Shown piece by piece: positions 13,344 through 23,168 of a stretch of DNA of 33,061 bases (its first letter is position 1; the number at the start of each line of letters is the position of its first letter). This DNA is from Leptolyngbyaceae cyanobacterium MO_188.B28 (GTDB taxonomy: Bacteria; Cyanobacteriota; Cyanobacteriia; Phormidesmidales; Phormidesmidaceae), in contig JASJDH010000033.1 of assembly GCA_030065175.1 (NCBI GenBank), positions 1 through 33,061 on the forward strand. Direction: 5' to 3'. The position numbers were made by a program, and so were the translations under genes. The notes under the pieces were generated by a model. It was not told the origin of the DNA and did no database searches. It saw only the letters and a list, made by a program, of their open reading frames with translations.

Positions 13344-16300
13344 CTAGTCGATCACAGCGTTGCGGTCGAGGAAGAGGAGATCTCGCAATTGATCGGTGTC
13401 TAGCTCTGTTAGCCATTGTTCGCCAGAACCTACAACTTGTTCAGATAAGGCTTTTTTGCTTTCGATTAGCTCATGTATCCGGTCTTCCAAGGTGCCCGTG
13501 CAGACGAATTTATGGACCTGTACGTTACGGGTTTGGCCAATCCGAAATACTCGGTCTGTGGCTTGGTTTTCGACCGCAGGATTCCACCAACGGTCAAAGT
13601 GGAACACATGGTTAGCGCGGGTTAGGTTGAGGCCGACGCCGCCCGCCTTTAGGGATAGGATAAAGAGTTTGGGGCCGTTGGGATCCAATTGAAAGCGATC
13701 CACCATCTCCTCTCGATCTTTTTGGGAAGACCCGCCATAAAGGAAAAGAGTTTCCTGCCGAAAAAGTCTTTCCAGATGAGGCTTCAACAATTTTCCCCAC
13801 TCAGCGAATTGGGTGAAGATGAGGGCGCGATCGCCTTCGGCGATCACTTCCTCTAGCATTTCATCGAGTCGCTGGAGCTTACCAGACCGATTGCGAACGC
13901 CCAAGGTTTTCTGCTGCAAAAATTGAGCAGGATGATTGCACACTTGCTTAAGCTTAGTCAGCAAGGCCAGAATTAACCCCCGTCGTTTTACCCCTTCTGC
14001 GTCATCAATAGCGGCTAGAGACTCGTCCACTAGCTTTTGATAAAGGCTGGCTTGCTCGGCGGAAAGGGCGCAGAAAACCGCCATTTCTTGCTTCTCAGGC
14101 AAATCTTGGATGATACTGCGGTCTGTTTTGAGCCGACGCAAGATGAAGGGTTGAACCAGCCCCCGCAACATTTTTAAGGAGGCGGTATCGCCATACCGTT
14201 CAATCGGAGTGCCAAAACGCCGCTGAAAAAAGTTTTGCGCCCCTAAATAACCGGGATTCAGAAAATCTAAAATTGACCACAATTCAGACAGACGGTTTTC
14301 AACGGGCGTACCCGTTAGAACAATGCGAAACTGACTATCCAGCTGCCGCACCGCCTGAGATTGTTTTGCCGATGCATTTTTAATATTCTGAGCTTCATCT
14401 AGGACAAGGCCCTGCCATTCAATCCGCTTAAGATCTTTCAAGTCCCGATGAACCAGGGAATAACTGGTGATCACCAAGTCAACTTGCTCCGCCTTTCGGA
14501 TAAACGAGCTGCCGTGAGGTCGTTTATCCCCGTGATAAACCATCGTTTTAAGGGGAGGCGCAAATCGGCGAACTTCCCGCTCCCAGTTGCCAATAACCGA
14601 CGTGGGGCAAACCAACAAAGTGGGCTGGTCTAAAAGGCTTTGCTGACGCAGGTGCATCAGAAATGCAATTAGCTGGATGGTTTTGCCCAACCCCATATCA
14701 TCCGCTAGACAAGCCCCCAATCCCCACTGCTCCAAAAAGGCTAACCAGGACACGCCGCGAGCTTGATAGGGCCTTAACTGACCTTGGAATCCTTCGGGTT
14801 CTGTAACCGGTTTAAGGGTTTGGTTGCCGGTGGTTAGGGTGGCGATTAAATCTTTCAATGCGCCGGTGGCCTCAAAACTGACAACCGGCAGTTTGTCGAT
14901 GGTTTGCGTATCACCGGTGCTGATGCGCAAGGCGTCTTCCACCGAAAGGGCCGATGCTTGCTGAGGACGATCAAAAAAAGACTGGGCGGCCTTGACATCC
15001 TGAGGTCTTAGCTCAACCCATTCGCCATTGATTTCCACTAAAGGAGTATGGCGATTAATCAGTTGCTCAAAGTCCGCTTTAGAAATTTCCTGTCCGCCGA
15101 TAGTTAAATCCCAAGTGAAATTCAGGAGGCTTTTCAGGCCCAGGCGCTGACGCTGTTTACGGGAGGGCGCCTTAGCGGCGATTTTCAATCCCAGGCGGCT
15201 GGTTAACCCGCCCTCTTCTTGATTGGCTAAATTACCGGGTAAGACAATGCCAAAGCCGCTGTCTTGTAAACGCCAGGCGGTGGATTTAATAAATTCATAC
15301 GCTTGGATCGGATCCAATTGGCAGGAATGAGGCTGCCGCTGTTTCAAGCTCTCTTTGATGGGATTGTAGAGACGGGCGGCTCGACCGAGCCCAGCCAACA
15401 AGCTTTCTTGGGGATGTTCGAGGAGTCGCCCCTGATGGTGTAGCTGGTCCACCGGGTTCTGCCAAATGATGTCGGACTCGATCAAGAACTGCGGATCATC
15501 CGCCGCCTGCAAGCAATAGGTAAGCGTCCAATTTAATTCCCCTTTGGGCGGCGGCTGTAACACCAGGCAGGTGCGGAACATCGCCGACTGATCGGGCTTG
15601 AGGTTCTGTAGCGGGGCGGTCCAGGTGGCTAACGCTTCCTGGAGACGTGAGACAATCGCCGGACTCGTTCTCACCTGGCGATCTGAACCAATCATGGCTT
15701 GGAGCCATTCTCGAATGGGGATGTCTTGGTCGACTGATGAGTTGGGTAAGGGTTGACTGTGGGCGATCGCGCGCACCTGAACATCCACCAAGACGCCCAA
15801 GAAACTGAACAGTAAGTTTTGAGATGAGGGAGGCGTCTCCACCCTTGGCGCAGGTTGGGATAAATCTGCTGAACTTTCTGAGGCGGCCTGATAGGTGCGA
15901 CAAGCCAGGGGCATTTGCTGAGCAAAGCGGCTTAATCGGCCCTGGTCCACTGCGCTATCTAGTAGGAGTTGCCAATGGGCGGTGGTGGTTTCCTCCGATT
16001 GGGTCAAGGCCGGAACAAATTTGGTTCTGGCTAATAAATCTAATCCCCACCGACCAACATGGGACCAATAGCGCAAATCAGAGCCCAGGGTAGAGGACTC
16101 CCCTAACTCGGCGCCCAAAGGCACACTTTTCAGGAATGTTAAGGTTTCTGTTGGGGTTAGCCAGAGCCCCTGCACCGCCCAGGGATACAAACAGAGTCCT
16201 TCCGCCATAGCAGCGGCGGGATTGGCGGAGTGAACCGGAATCGAGCCATCCGGCTGCATCTGAGTCGGGAAAGAAATGATTTGCGATCGCCATCTAGAGG

Positions 16301-16658
16301 GCGAGGACTTTGCTTGGGTTCGAGGCGCAGGGACGCTTTCTCCCGTAGCGCCCTCCTCAGGATCGTTGCGTTTTTTCCGCTTACGCCCGCCAGTCGCCGA
16401 CTTTGAAGGGGAATCAGGCAAGTTTAGAGCGGCTTCGGGCAGAGTCAAACTAGACTCATTGCTTGAAGCGAGTTCCTTGCCGGTTCGTTGGGTCTGAGAA
16501 GCGATAAATGAGACCAATTCAGCGGGGGTCATGCCAAACGGATGAGCCAATATCTGATCGGACTGAGGAAACGCTTGAGCATCGATCCGACGCCAAGTTT
16601 CCCCCCAAATGAAAAATTCCTTCTCTTCAGGTATCCAACTACCGTGTAAAATCGCCAT
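13344..16658 (-). CDS. SNF2-family DEAD/DEAH helicase (HepA/RapA-like)
   Basis: The 1104-residue protein opens MAILHGSWIPEEKEFFIWGETWRR, a conserved start for cyanobacterial SNF2 helicases, followed by a long N-terminal region of the DUF3670 type. The ATPase core has motif I ADDMGLGKTIQ at about residue 655, VCPTSVIGNWERE, DEAQNIKN (motif II) near 754 and LTGTPVENRLSELWSILDFLNPGYLG (motif III and after). The C-terminal lobe shows ALIFTQFAEW, FILSLKAGGVGLNLTRANHVFHFDRWWNPAVENQATDRVFRIGQ and the closing HELIESKKALSEQVVGSGEQWLTEL. These proteins translocate on duplex DNA and may act on transcription or repair complexes. It is intact, with 201 bp between it and kaiC upstream. A role linked to the clock is not implied by sequence. 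Confidence 0.92.
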   Translation of the reverse strand: MAILHGSWIPEEKEFFIWGETWRRIDAQAFPQSDQILAHPFGMTPAELVSFIASQTQRTGKELASSNESSLTLPEAALNLPDSPSKSATGGRKRKKRNDPEEGATGESVPAPRTQAKSSPSRWRSQIISFPTQMQPDGSIPVHSANPAAAMAEGLCLYPWAVQGLWLTPTETLTFLKSVPLGAELGESSTLGSDLRYWSHVGRWGLDLLARTKFVPALTQSEETTTAHWQLLLDSAVDQGRLSRFAQQMPLACRTYQAASESSADLSQPAPRVETPPSSQNLLFSFLGVLVDVQVRAIAHSQPLPNSSVDQDIPIREWLQAMIGSDRQVRTSPAIVSRLQEALATWTAPLQNLKPDQSAMFRTCLVLQPPPKGELNWTLTYCLQAADDPQFLIESDIIWQNPVDQLHHQGRLLEHPQESLLAGLGRAARLYNPIKESLKQRQPHSCQLDPIQAYEFIKSTAWRLQDSGFGIVLPGNLANQEEGGLTSRLGLKIAAKAPSRKQRQRLGLKSLLNFTWDLTIGGQEISKADFEQLINRHTPLVEINGEWVELRPQDVKAAQSFFDRPQQASALSVEDALRISTGDTQTIDKLPVVSFEATGALKDLIATLTTGNQTLKPVTEPEGFQGQLRPYQARGVSWLAFLEQWGLGACLADDMGLGKTIQLIAFLMHLRQQSLLDQPTLLVCPTSVIGNWEREVRRFAPPLKTMVYHGDKRPHGSSFIRKAEQVDLVITSYSLVHRDLKDLKRIEWQGLVLDEAQNIKNASAKQSQAVRQLDSQFRIVLTGTPVENRLSELWSILDFLNPGYLGAQNFFQRRFGTPIERYGDTASLKMLRGLVQPFILRRLKTDRSIIQDLPEKQEMAVFCALSAEQASLYQKLVDESLAAIDDAEGVKRRGLILALLTKLKQVCNHPAQFLQQKTLGVRNRSGKLQRLDEMLEEVIAEGDRALIFTQFAEWGKLLKPHLERLFRQETLFLYGGSSQKDREEMVDRFQLDPNGPKLFILSLKAGGVGLNLTRANHVFHFDRWWNPAVENQATDRVFRIGQTRNVQVHKFVCTGTLEDRIHELIESKKALSEQVVGSGEQWLTELDTDQLRDLLFLDRNAVID

Positions 16659-16859
16659 TCGAGACAGAACTCTTGATGATAAACACCTTGACTATAACGG
16701 AGATGTTTGAGTAAAAAGACATCCGCAGTCGCTGAGACAGCGAAGCATCCAGCCGACCCATTGCCGGAACATTGCTGGAAACTTGCGTCCAAGCCCTCCT
16801 AGAAGCCCTCTGGCCCCCGCCCACAATCGAGAATCCGGGTAAGGGCGATAGGCAAATGT

Positions 16860-18410
16860 CTAATCATCTCCCTGCACACCTTGAACAATTCGTGAAAGTT
16901 CACTTTTCTCATCAACTGAAATCCGAGTCGGGGCGCCGCTAATGATCCGCTCCAGGTTGCGGAAGGAGTCTTTAATTTCGGGACCATGGGCGCTAATGGT
17001 ATACTCTCGAATTCCTTTATCGTGCCAAGATCCCCTCATCTTAAAGACGTTAATGGCGCGAGACATCTGCCCTCGAATCTCAACGTATTGGAGCATTAAG
17101 ATAGTATCGGTAATGGTCGAAATGTGGGAGTCAGTAATGGAGTGAGAGCCCATGAACTGTTCAGTTGTATTGGTGAAAAAGCCCGTTATTTCTTCCTGCT
17201 TAGCATAGCCGGTCACCCCGATCACAAATTGCCGGAAGGAATTGTTGCTAACCCCTCGATCCAAGGCTGAAAGGGAATCAATCGCGATTCGAGCTGGCTT
17301 AAAGTCGGCAATTTCAGATTTGATGATCTGTAAATGATCCTCCAAACCCGCTGATTCAGGATAGGCGCAAATGATTTTGAGCAGCCCCTTCCGCTCTAAT
17401 TCCTCAAAGTTAATTCCCCAGGAAGACGCATTTCGAAAAAGCTGAGCCCTGGATTCCTCATAAGCGAATAGAATGGCCCGCTCTCCCGCCTTGCAAGCAT
17501 CTTCCAAAAACTTACTGACCAGTAGGGTTTTACCAGTTCCGGTAGCGCCAGTGGCCAAGATAATTGAATCTTTGAAAAAGCCGCCGCCGCACATTTCATC
17601 CAGTGTTTTAACTCCAGATGAAACCCGAACATTAGAAGACCTTTGAGTTAACCGCATCGCCCCAAGTGGGAAAATATTGATGCCCTGATCTGTGATTGTA
17701 AAGGGATATTCCCCTTTCATATGGGTGGTTCCCCGCAGCTTAAGAATTTCGATGGTGCGTCGCCGCCGTTCTCCCTCTAAGACATTTCGCACAATCACCA
17801 CATTGTCCGAAACAAACTCCTCCACGCCATAACGGGCGACCGGGCCATATTCTTCTACCCGCTCTGTGGTCATTAAAGTGGTTGCGCCCATTTGCTTTAA
17901 TCGAGCCACTAGGCGAAAGATTTCCCGGCGGACGACGGAAGCCGCGTCATATTGTTGGAAAACAGCGGTGACTGAATCAATTGAAACTCGCTTAGCTTTA
18001 TATTTACGGATTGCGTACTGGATACGTTCAATTAATGCTGACAGATCAAAGTTGCCAATTACATCCTGACCTTCAGGATCGGGTGAAGCGTCCAGAATAA
18101 ACAGCTTGCCATCCTCCACTAGCTGCTGAAGATTCCACCCAAAACTAAAGGCATTCTTAATAATGTCATCTGGAGATTCTTCGAAGGTGACAAAAATCCC
18201 CGGCTCCTCGAAGTGAATGATGCCATTGTAGAGGAATTGGACCGTCATCATGGTCTTGCCCGTGCCGGAGGTGCCGCTGACCAGAGTCGTTCTGCCAACT
18301 GGCAGGCCGCCATGGCTAATGTCATCAAACCCTTCGATCATGGTTCGAATCTTTTGAACGCCCGTTAGCTTTACCTTGTCTTTTTGCCCATCTACAGAAG
18401 AATGATACAT
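16860..18410 (-). CDS. kaiC: Circadian clock ATPase/kinase KaiC
   Basis: The 516-residue protein is a full double-RecA KaiC, three residues shorter at the C-terminus than the Synechococcus elongatus protein but with the same numbering through the core. CI has SGTSGTGKT (P-loop) and the TFEES pair of catalytic glutamates near residues 77-78; CII has ATGATGTGKT and FAYEESRAQ. The phosphorylation sites Ser431 and Thr432 lie in HSITDSHISTITD. The A-loop and tail (DEKSELSRIVQGVQ), which KaiA binds, are intact. It forms hexamers whose phosphorylation cycles daily with KaiA and KaiB. It follows kaiB by 156 bp; a separate promoter is possible but none is clear. Confidence 0.98.
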   Translation of the reverse strand: MYHSSVDGQKDKVKLTGVQKIRTMIEGFDDISHGGLPVGRTTLVSGTSGTGKTMMTVQFLYNGIIHFEEPGIFVTFEESPDDIIKNAFSFGWNLQQLVEDGKLFILDASPDPEGQDVIGNFDLSALIERIQYAIRKYKAKRVSIDSVTAVFQQYDAASVVRREIFRLVARLKQMGATTLMTTERVEEYGPVARYGVEEFVSDNVVIVRNVLEGERRRRTIEILKLRGTTHMKGEYPFTITDQGINIFPLGAMRLTQRSSNVRVSSGVKTLDEMCGGGFFKDSIILATGATGTGKTLLVSKFLEDACKAGERAILFAYEESRAQLFRNASSWGINFEELERKGLLKIICAYPESAGLEDHLQIIKSEIADFKPARIAIDSLSALDRGVSNNSFRQFVIGVTGYAKQEEITGFFTNTTEQFMGSHSITDSHISTITDTILMLQYVEIRGQMSRAINVFKMRGSWHDKGIREYTISAHGPEIKDSFRNLERIISGAPTRISVDEKSELSRIVQGVQGDD

Positions 18411-18566
18411 AGCCTCATATATAGATTTACTTTAGTCAAAACAGATTCGCACAAGACCTAGATTTCTAATTGAAAGGAATTGATAGGTTAAACGAAAAAA
18501 TAAAAATTGCCCGCTAGTTTTTTACTTAATGACTACTTTGAAAAAGCCCAAGCTGAGAAATTAACA

Positions 18567-18875
18567 TCAAATTTCATCTTCGTGTAATTCATCGTAGAGT
18601 AAATCTAGCCCAATCAGCACCTTCTCACGATCGGATAAATCCCCAATAATTTTCCGAACAGGCGGCGGCAAAATTTTTGCTAAGGTAGGCGTCGCCAATA
18701 TTTTGTCCTCCTCGGCTAATTGAGGATTTTTCAATACATCGATCACCTTCAATGCATAGACTCCTTGAAATTCCCGTTCCAAAATATTGTTAAGAGTCTT
18801 GAGCGCTCGAAGCGAGTTTGGAGTGTTTCCAGCAACATAGAGTTTGAGGATATAGGTTTCTTTAGAGGAACTCAT
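18567..18875 (-). CDS. kaiB: Circadian clock protein KaiB
   Basis: The 102-residue product matches canonical KaiB in length and sequence: [27 protein letters not shown], the [43 protein letters not shown] core, and [11 protein letters not shown] followed by an acidic tail. KaiB switches between a tetrameric ground state and a thioredoxin-like fold that binds the CI ring of KaiC and sequesters KaiA; the Gly and Asp positions of the fold switch are in the core seen here. It lies 74 bp after kaiA and 156 bp before kaiC, giving the standard order kaiA-kaiB-kaiC. The spacer to kaiA could hold a kaiBC promoter, as in S. elongatus. Confidence 0.97.
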   Translation of the reverse strand: MSSSKETYILKLYVAGNTPNSLRALKTLNNILEREFQGVYALKVIDVLKNPQLAEEDKILATPTLAKILPPPVRKIIGDLSDREKVLIGLDLLYDELHEDEI

Positions 18876-18949
18876 GATTATTAAAGATCAGCTTTAGTAT
18901 ATTGACAGATGGGCGAGTCCAGTGATGATGGAAAATCCTCATGCTAGAT

Positions 18950-19870
18950 TCACATCTCCCGAGGAATTGAGCGACGGTACATCTCACACAGATGGGCAAT
19001 GACATCAATCAGAGTTAATCGATAATCCAGTAAAATTTCCTCGCTGCGGCCTTCTAACTGAAGTTGCTTGGAAAACTCATCCATCAGGTCCATGTGAATT
19101 CCAACCAGTTGAGAAACTGAAATATCGGCAAAAAAAGCGACATTGACATAGTCATCAATTTTTTGATTGAGGTTACTATCCTTAGCAAAATATTTAAGGA
19201 CAATGATGCGATAATCTGTCCTGAGCTTTTCCAATAATTCTTGCCGCTCAGGCTTAGTCATATTCCGCAAAAAGTTTTGCGGGTTTCGCTTGTAGTAGAC
19301 GCCCAAATAACCTAATCGTTCTTTTAATTTTTCTGCCAAACGCTGCTGCTGGAGACTTAGGAGAAGATGCGGAGAGGCCTCGTCTCCCCTTAATTGAGAA
19401 TCAGACTCATCTCTAGAAGCCGGTAGCTTGAGGAACTGATCGATCGCCTGATGGACTTGGCGCTCCAGCTGATCCAAATTAGTGAGCGCCAGACGGATGA
19501 CTGCGCCATGATAGGTGGGAATCGCCCCTTTAGCGGCGGCCACCCTTTTTTCGGGGGAGGGGTCCGTATCTGCTGGAGCCAGTATTGTCTCCGCTTCAGT
19601 TTGAATGGGCTTCTCTCCGTCATCACTAATCAATAGAGTGGGTAATAGAATGTCTTGATCCTGTAGCCGCTGAAATAGAGAGTTAACCTCTGGTCCATCC
19701 TGGATCAACAAACAGTCGATTTTCTGGCGGTTGTCAATTACCCAAGTCAGAAAACCCACATCGGATACAGCCCAGTTAACGGTATATGAATTACCTTCTA
19801 GACATCGTCTCAAACTGTGGGTGATCTCGTCGGAAGTTACAAAGATACCAATCAAGAAGTTAGCTGGCAA
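18950..19870 (-). CDS. kaiA: Circadian clock protein KaiA (TTG start)
   Basis: The 306-residue product has an N-terminal pseudo-receiver (IGIFVTSDEITHSLRRCL ... KIDCLLIQDGPEVNSLFQRL), a variable acidic linker, and the conserved all-helical dimerisation and KaiC-binding domain (KLKERLGYLGVYYKRNPQNFLRNM, YFAKDSNLNQKIDDYVNVAFFADISVSQLVGIHMDLMDEFSKQL, EEILLDYRLTLIDVIAHLCEMYRRSIPRE). No ATG or GTG in frame precedes the conserved first strand, and a stop codon lies a few codons upstream. The TTG at 19870 aligns exactly with the first residue of S. elongatus KaiA, so it is the best start. A TTGACT on the minus strand at 19931-19936 may be part of the promoter, with a poorly spaced -10. It is divergent from the kinase gene at 20348. 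Confidence 0.95.
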   Translation of the reverse strand: MPANFLIGIFVTSDEITHSLRRCLEGNSYTVNWAVSDVGFLTWVIDNRQKIDCLLIQDGPEVNSLFQRLQDQDILLPTLLISDDGEKPIQTEAETILAPADTDPSPEKRVAAAKGAIPTYHGAVIRLALTNLDQLERQVHQAIDQFLKLPASRDESDSQLRGDEASPHLLLSLQQQRLAEKLKERLGYLGVYYKRNPQNFLRNMTKPERQELLEKLRTDYRIIVLKYFAKDSNLNQKIDDYVNVAFFADISVSQLVGIHMDLMDEFSKQLQLEGRSEEILLDYRLTLIDVIAHLCEMYRRSIPREM

Positions 19871-20347
19871 AGCCCTAAGTTAAATAGAGTTCACAACTAT
19901 AAAAGGTTATGGTGAGGTTGCCCGACAAAAAGTCAATGCTAGCCTAGTGAACAACCTCTTTCAGGAGATAATCGCGATTCAGAGTTGAACAAGATTACAA
20001 TCCCTATCGGCAGGCGCTCCTACTTAGTCTATCCATGGAAGACAAACTCAACCAACCATTAAAATGGTTAACAAACTTTATTGTAGTTGTAAACGTTTCC
20101 CATATCTCGAGGTATGCCTCCATAATTGAGTTAACACCCGCGAGTATGAGTCCCCCATTGGTTTTACCCTGTTTCCCCTAAGTCCCCCATATGTAAGTCT
20201 CCTATGTAAACGGAGACATTTCTAACGTCTTAGCCGCTGGTTCCACCAGTAGGCTTTGGTTTTGGCCGTCGGCTGGTTGCGTAAATAACTTTCCCAACCG
20301 GGCTTGGGGGGTATTTGCAGTAAGAGGCCGCCCACCTTCGCTGAATC
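19871..20347. other. Divergent intergenic region kaiA / sensor kinase
   Basis: These 477 bp lie between the divergent kaiA and kinase genes, so both promoters should be here. I see no RNA gene. A TTGACT-like element lies on the kaiA side (19931-19936, minus). The only coding signal is the very small minus-strand frame at 20222-20335 listed separately. Confidence 0.5.
20222..20335 (-). CDS. Possible 37-residue protein upstream of kaiA
   Basis: A GTG at 20335 opens a 37-codon frame ending in TAG at 20222-20224. The product has a protein-like sequence: IPPKPGWESYLRNQPTAKTK then AYWWNQRLRR, rich in Trp, Tyr, Arg and Lys, unlike random translation of this A/T-balanced spacer. The frame is also open a little further upstream, into the start of the divergent kinase gene. 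There is no good ribosome site for the GTG. It could be a real small protein of the kai region or a remnant of a longer gene; I do not recognise its family. Confidence 0.3.
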   Translation of the reverse strand: MGGLLLQIPPKPGWESYLRNQPTAKTKAYWWNQRLRR

Positions 20348-23167
20348 ATGGTTATCCCTCCTCTCAACCAATTTTTAGTTCCATCCCTCAGCTGTCGACA
20401 AACAGCGAGTTTAGCCTCCGTGCTGCAGTTAAGTTGGAAAGACCCCCATGAGCGACTGGTGGTTTTAGACGCCGAGCAGCGTCCAATAGGCGTTATTCGT
20501 CTGGCGAATCTGTTTGCCGATGTACTTCAGACTTCGTCAGAGCCCTCTGCTGCGATCGCACTCTCCCCAGCGGGCTTTTCAGATCGCCTTTCAACACTAC
20601 TAAACACCAGGGCTGGACCGAATCTGGGTCAGCGCCTTCTCACCCAATGCTCCCAACTGATTGAGCCAGTGGTTTCCGTGTCTGATCAAACGTCTCTTCT
20701 CCAACTTTGGTCTACCATAGCGAGCGCTAACCAATCTCATTGGAGTCTAGTCAACGCGAATAATCAATACCTAGGACTACTGGATAGCTCAAAAATTCTC
20801 CAGTTCCTGGCGGCGAATCCTAAGCGCGCAGCTGCGCTTTTTCAGTCAGGCGCAGATCTTGACAAGGGACAACCTCAAGTTGAAACGGAAACCGTATCGG
20901 AGGCGACCACCCCAATTGCTTCGATTTCATGGTCTTCTCTAATTAAGCTTTTAGACCAGATTCCATTGCCGATCGCACTACAGAATCAAAATGGGCGGTT
21001 GCTGCATCAAAATCAAGCCTGGCAGACCCAATTTGGCGGACTAGATTATCTCAACTGTTTATTTCAATCCGCCCCAGGCCTGCTGAATATGAACGCCGCT
21101 GGTTCACCAATGGAGAAACAAGCGATTGAAGCCGCTCGTCTGAACCTCGGCGGGAATGTCGCTATAGGCGCAACGGCGGGATCGCCCCACTGTTCGCAAA
21201 TCGCCACAGACACGGATATTTGTACTTATATCTGTAAAATCAGGGACGGCCAAAACCAGATCTGGCGGCATGTCAAACTGCCCCTCATTATTAATGATGC
21301 TCTGACCCGATCTTCTCCCGTTTCAAATTCCCAGTCTTCTTTAGATGGCCTTGCTAGTCCGCCTTCCGGATTGTCCAGCCCCCTTCTAACTCAACATCTG
21401 CCTTTTTTAGAGAAATGGTTCCACACAGTTGGGCTAGCGTCAGCAGAAGAGGCCGCGGATATGGTGTGGCTGGTTATAGCCCAGAGCATTGGGGAGGCGT
21501 CGCAAGCTCCAGAATTAGACAGTTCGCTCATAGACGCTAAGTCGGCGCATCTGCCTAAAAATGAATTCTTGACTTATCTGGGCCATGAGTTAAAAACACC
21601 CCTAAATGCCCTATTGGGATTATCTGGTCTGCTCAAAGATGAACGGTTGGGGACTTTAAACGATCGGCAGACACGTTACACTCAACTGATTCACCAGAAT
21701 GTCCGGTATTTGATGACGACGGTGAATGATGTTCTGGATTTAACCCGGCTCGAGGCGGGACAACTGGATTTAAACCGAGTCCCTCTTAACCTTGATCAGA
21801 TTTGTCGTCAGGCCTTAGACCAGGCTGAAGCTCAAAATCTGAAGCAGATTGGCGACTCTGAATCGGAGGTCAGTCCCCACTTCGCTCAACGTCCCATATT
21901 TGATCTTGCCCCAAGCTTGGAGACGGTGTACGCCGATCAGTTGAGATTGCGGCAGATGCTATCTCATTTACTGAATAACGCCTTGAAATATACGCCCGCT
22001 GATGGAGTTGTGGGTCTGAAGGTGGAAAAATGGAGTCAGTGGGCGGCGTTCACAGTTTGGGACACGGGCGTTGGGATCGCTGAAGATCAGCAACACTTGC
22101 TTTTCCAAAAGTTTCAACGGTTAGAGAATCCGCTCAATCGGAATTTCTCAGGGGCGGGCTTGGGGTTGGTGCTAACGCGCCAACTCAGCCGACTGCATGG
22201 CGGCGAGGTAACGTTTATTTCCAAACCGGGCGGAGGCAGTCAATTTACTCTCTTGCTGCCATTGCATCCCAACCTACCCGACTCTCAGGCTACTGCTGAG
22301 AGTGAGTTGACGCCGTTGGTGGGGGAGGTGAATCGGCTGATTGTTTTAATCGATACTCTGCCCCGGCGGATTGAAGTATTGGCAAACCAGTTAATCAGTC
22401 TTAACTATCAGGTTGCGATCGCCCGCTCCCACTTAGAAGCTATTGACAAAGTCAGTCGGCTACAGCCCTGTGCAACGCTCCTTAATCCCATTCCATTTTT
22501 AGAAGCAGGGTGCGATCTGATGGCGATCCTGAAATCCAGCCCTGAAACCGCTTCCATTCCGGTGATTGTCACCGCCTTTCCCCATGCCGTTCAGCAAGAC
22601 TACCCAATTCGAGCTGATTATTTTCTGCCATTGCCGATTCATACTAAATCCCTACAGCAAGTCCTCACCTCTCTCGAGCAAGAAATCAGTTCTCAAAAAC
22701 CGCCCTCTTCCTTGAAAGGGGTGACGGTTTTGCATCTCAGACCGGGGGATGCATTTTTAACGCCGATCAAGTCTGTGGGCGCATCGGCAAACCCACCGGA
22801 ATCACAACTCCATGCAATACTCCAGAGTTATCAATGCAGAGTACTCGAGGTAGACGATATCGATCAGGCGGATTTACTCACCCGGGTATGGCGTCCCCAT
22901 GTGGTGTTGCTCGATCCCGCCATTGAAGATCCTGTTTCTTACCTACGACAATTAAGCCGTCAAGCGAGTCTTGCGGCGCTCCCCCTCGTGACATTAACAG
23001 GGGAAGCGACCCAGGCGGCTAACAGCATCCCAAACCTAGCCGTGTTTCCCTGCCTTGCGCCGCTACCCTCCTTGTTAAGCGGCGATTTAGAAGCCGCCGG
23101 TTCTTTAACTTTGCTTCAGGTGATTCAAGTGGCGGCTAGAGGGGTAGGGGTTGAGAATTCAGAATAG
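20348..23167 (+). CDS. CBS - PAS - histidine kinase with two receiver-like domains
   Basis: The 939-residue protein starts with a CBS pair (about 1-160), then a PAS-like segment (about 196-250, PLPIALQNQNGRLLHQNQAW). The HisKA domain has GHELKTPLNALLGLSG with the phospho-acceptor His413. HATPase_c has HLLNNALKY (N box), DTGVGI (G1) and GAGLGLVLT (G2), so kinase activity is expected. The first receiver-like domain (about 655-770) has LLNP where the acceptor Asp should be, making it a pseudo-receiver; the second (about 800-930) keeps an Asp in VVLLDPAIEDP but otherwise is degenerate. There are no membrane helices. It is divergent from kaiA across 477 bp, and a kinase with pseudo-receivers recalls CikA, but it lacks CikA's GAF domain, so it is not an orthologue. 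A link to the clock is inference. Confidence 0.85.
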   Translation: MVIPPLNQFLVPSLSCRQTASLASVLQLSWKDPHERLVVLDAEQRPIGVIRLANLFADVLQTSSEPSAAIALSPAGFSDRLSTLLNTRAGPNLGQRLLTQCSQLIEPVVSVSDQTSLLQLWSTIASANQSHWSLVNANNQYLGLLDSSKILQFLAANPKRAAALFQSGADLDKGQPQVETETVSEATTPIASISWSSLIKLLDQIPLPIALQNQNGRLLHQNQAWQTQFGGLDYLNCLFQSAPGLLNMNAAGSPMEKQAIEAARLNLGGNVAIGATAGSPHCSQIATDTDICTYICKIRDGQNQIWRHVKLPLIINDALTRSSPVSNSQSSLDGLASPPSGLSSPLLTQHLPFLEKWFHTVGLASAEEAADMVWLVIAQSIGEASQAPELDSSLIDAKSAHLPKNEFLTYLGHELKTPLNALLGLSGLLKDERLGTLNDRQTRYTQLIHQNVRYLMTTVNDVLDLTRLEAGQLDLNRVPLNLDQICRQALDQAEAQNLKQIGDSESEVSPHFAQRPIFDLAPSLETVYADQLRLRQMLSHLLNNALKYTPADGVVGLKVEKWSQWAAFTVWDTGVGIAEDQQHLLFQKFQRLENPLNRNFSGAGLGLVLTRQLSRLHGGEVTFISKPGGGSQFTLLLPLHPNLPDSQATAESELTPLVGEVNRLIVLIDTLPRRIEVLANQLISLNYQVAIARSHLEAIDKVSRLQPCATLLNPIPFLEAGCDLMAILKSSPETASIPVIVTAFPHAVQQDYPIRADYFLPLPIHTKSLQQVLTSLEQEISSQKPPSSLKGVTVLHLRPGDAFLTPIKSVGASANPPESQLHAILQSYQCRVLEVDDIDQADLLTRVWRPHVVLLDPAIEDPVSYLRQLSRQASLAALPLVTLTGEATQAANSIPNLAVFPCLAPLPSLLSGDLEAAGSLTLLQVIQVAARGVGVENSE

Positions 23168-23168
23168 A

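Noticed and set aside
13223-13615. 130-codon plus-strand frame over the SNF2 C-terminus
   Set aside because: Antisense to the conserved helicase C-terminal motifs.
15496-15903. 135-codon minus-strand frame inside the SNF2 gene
   Set aside because: Out-of-frame shadow of the helicase N-terminal region.
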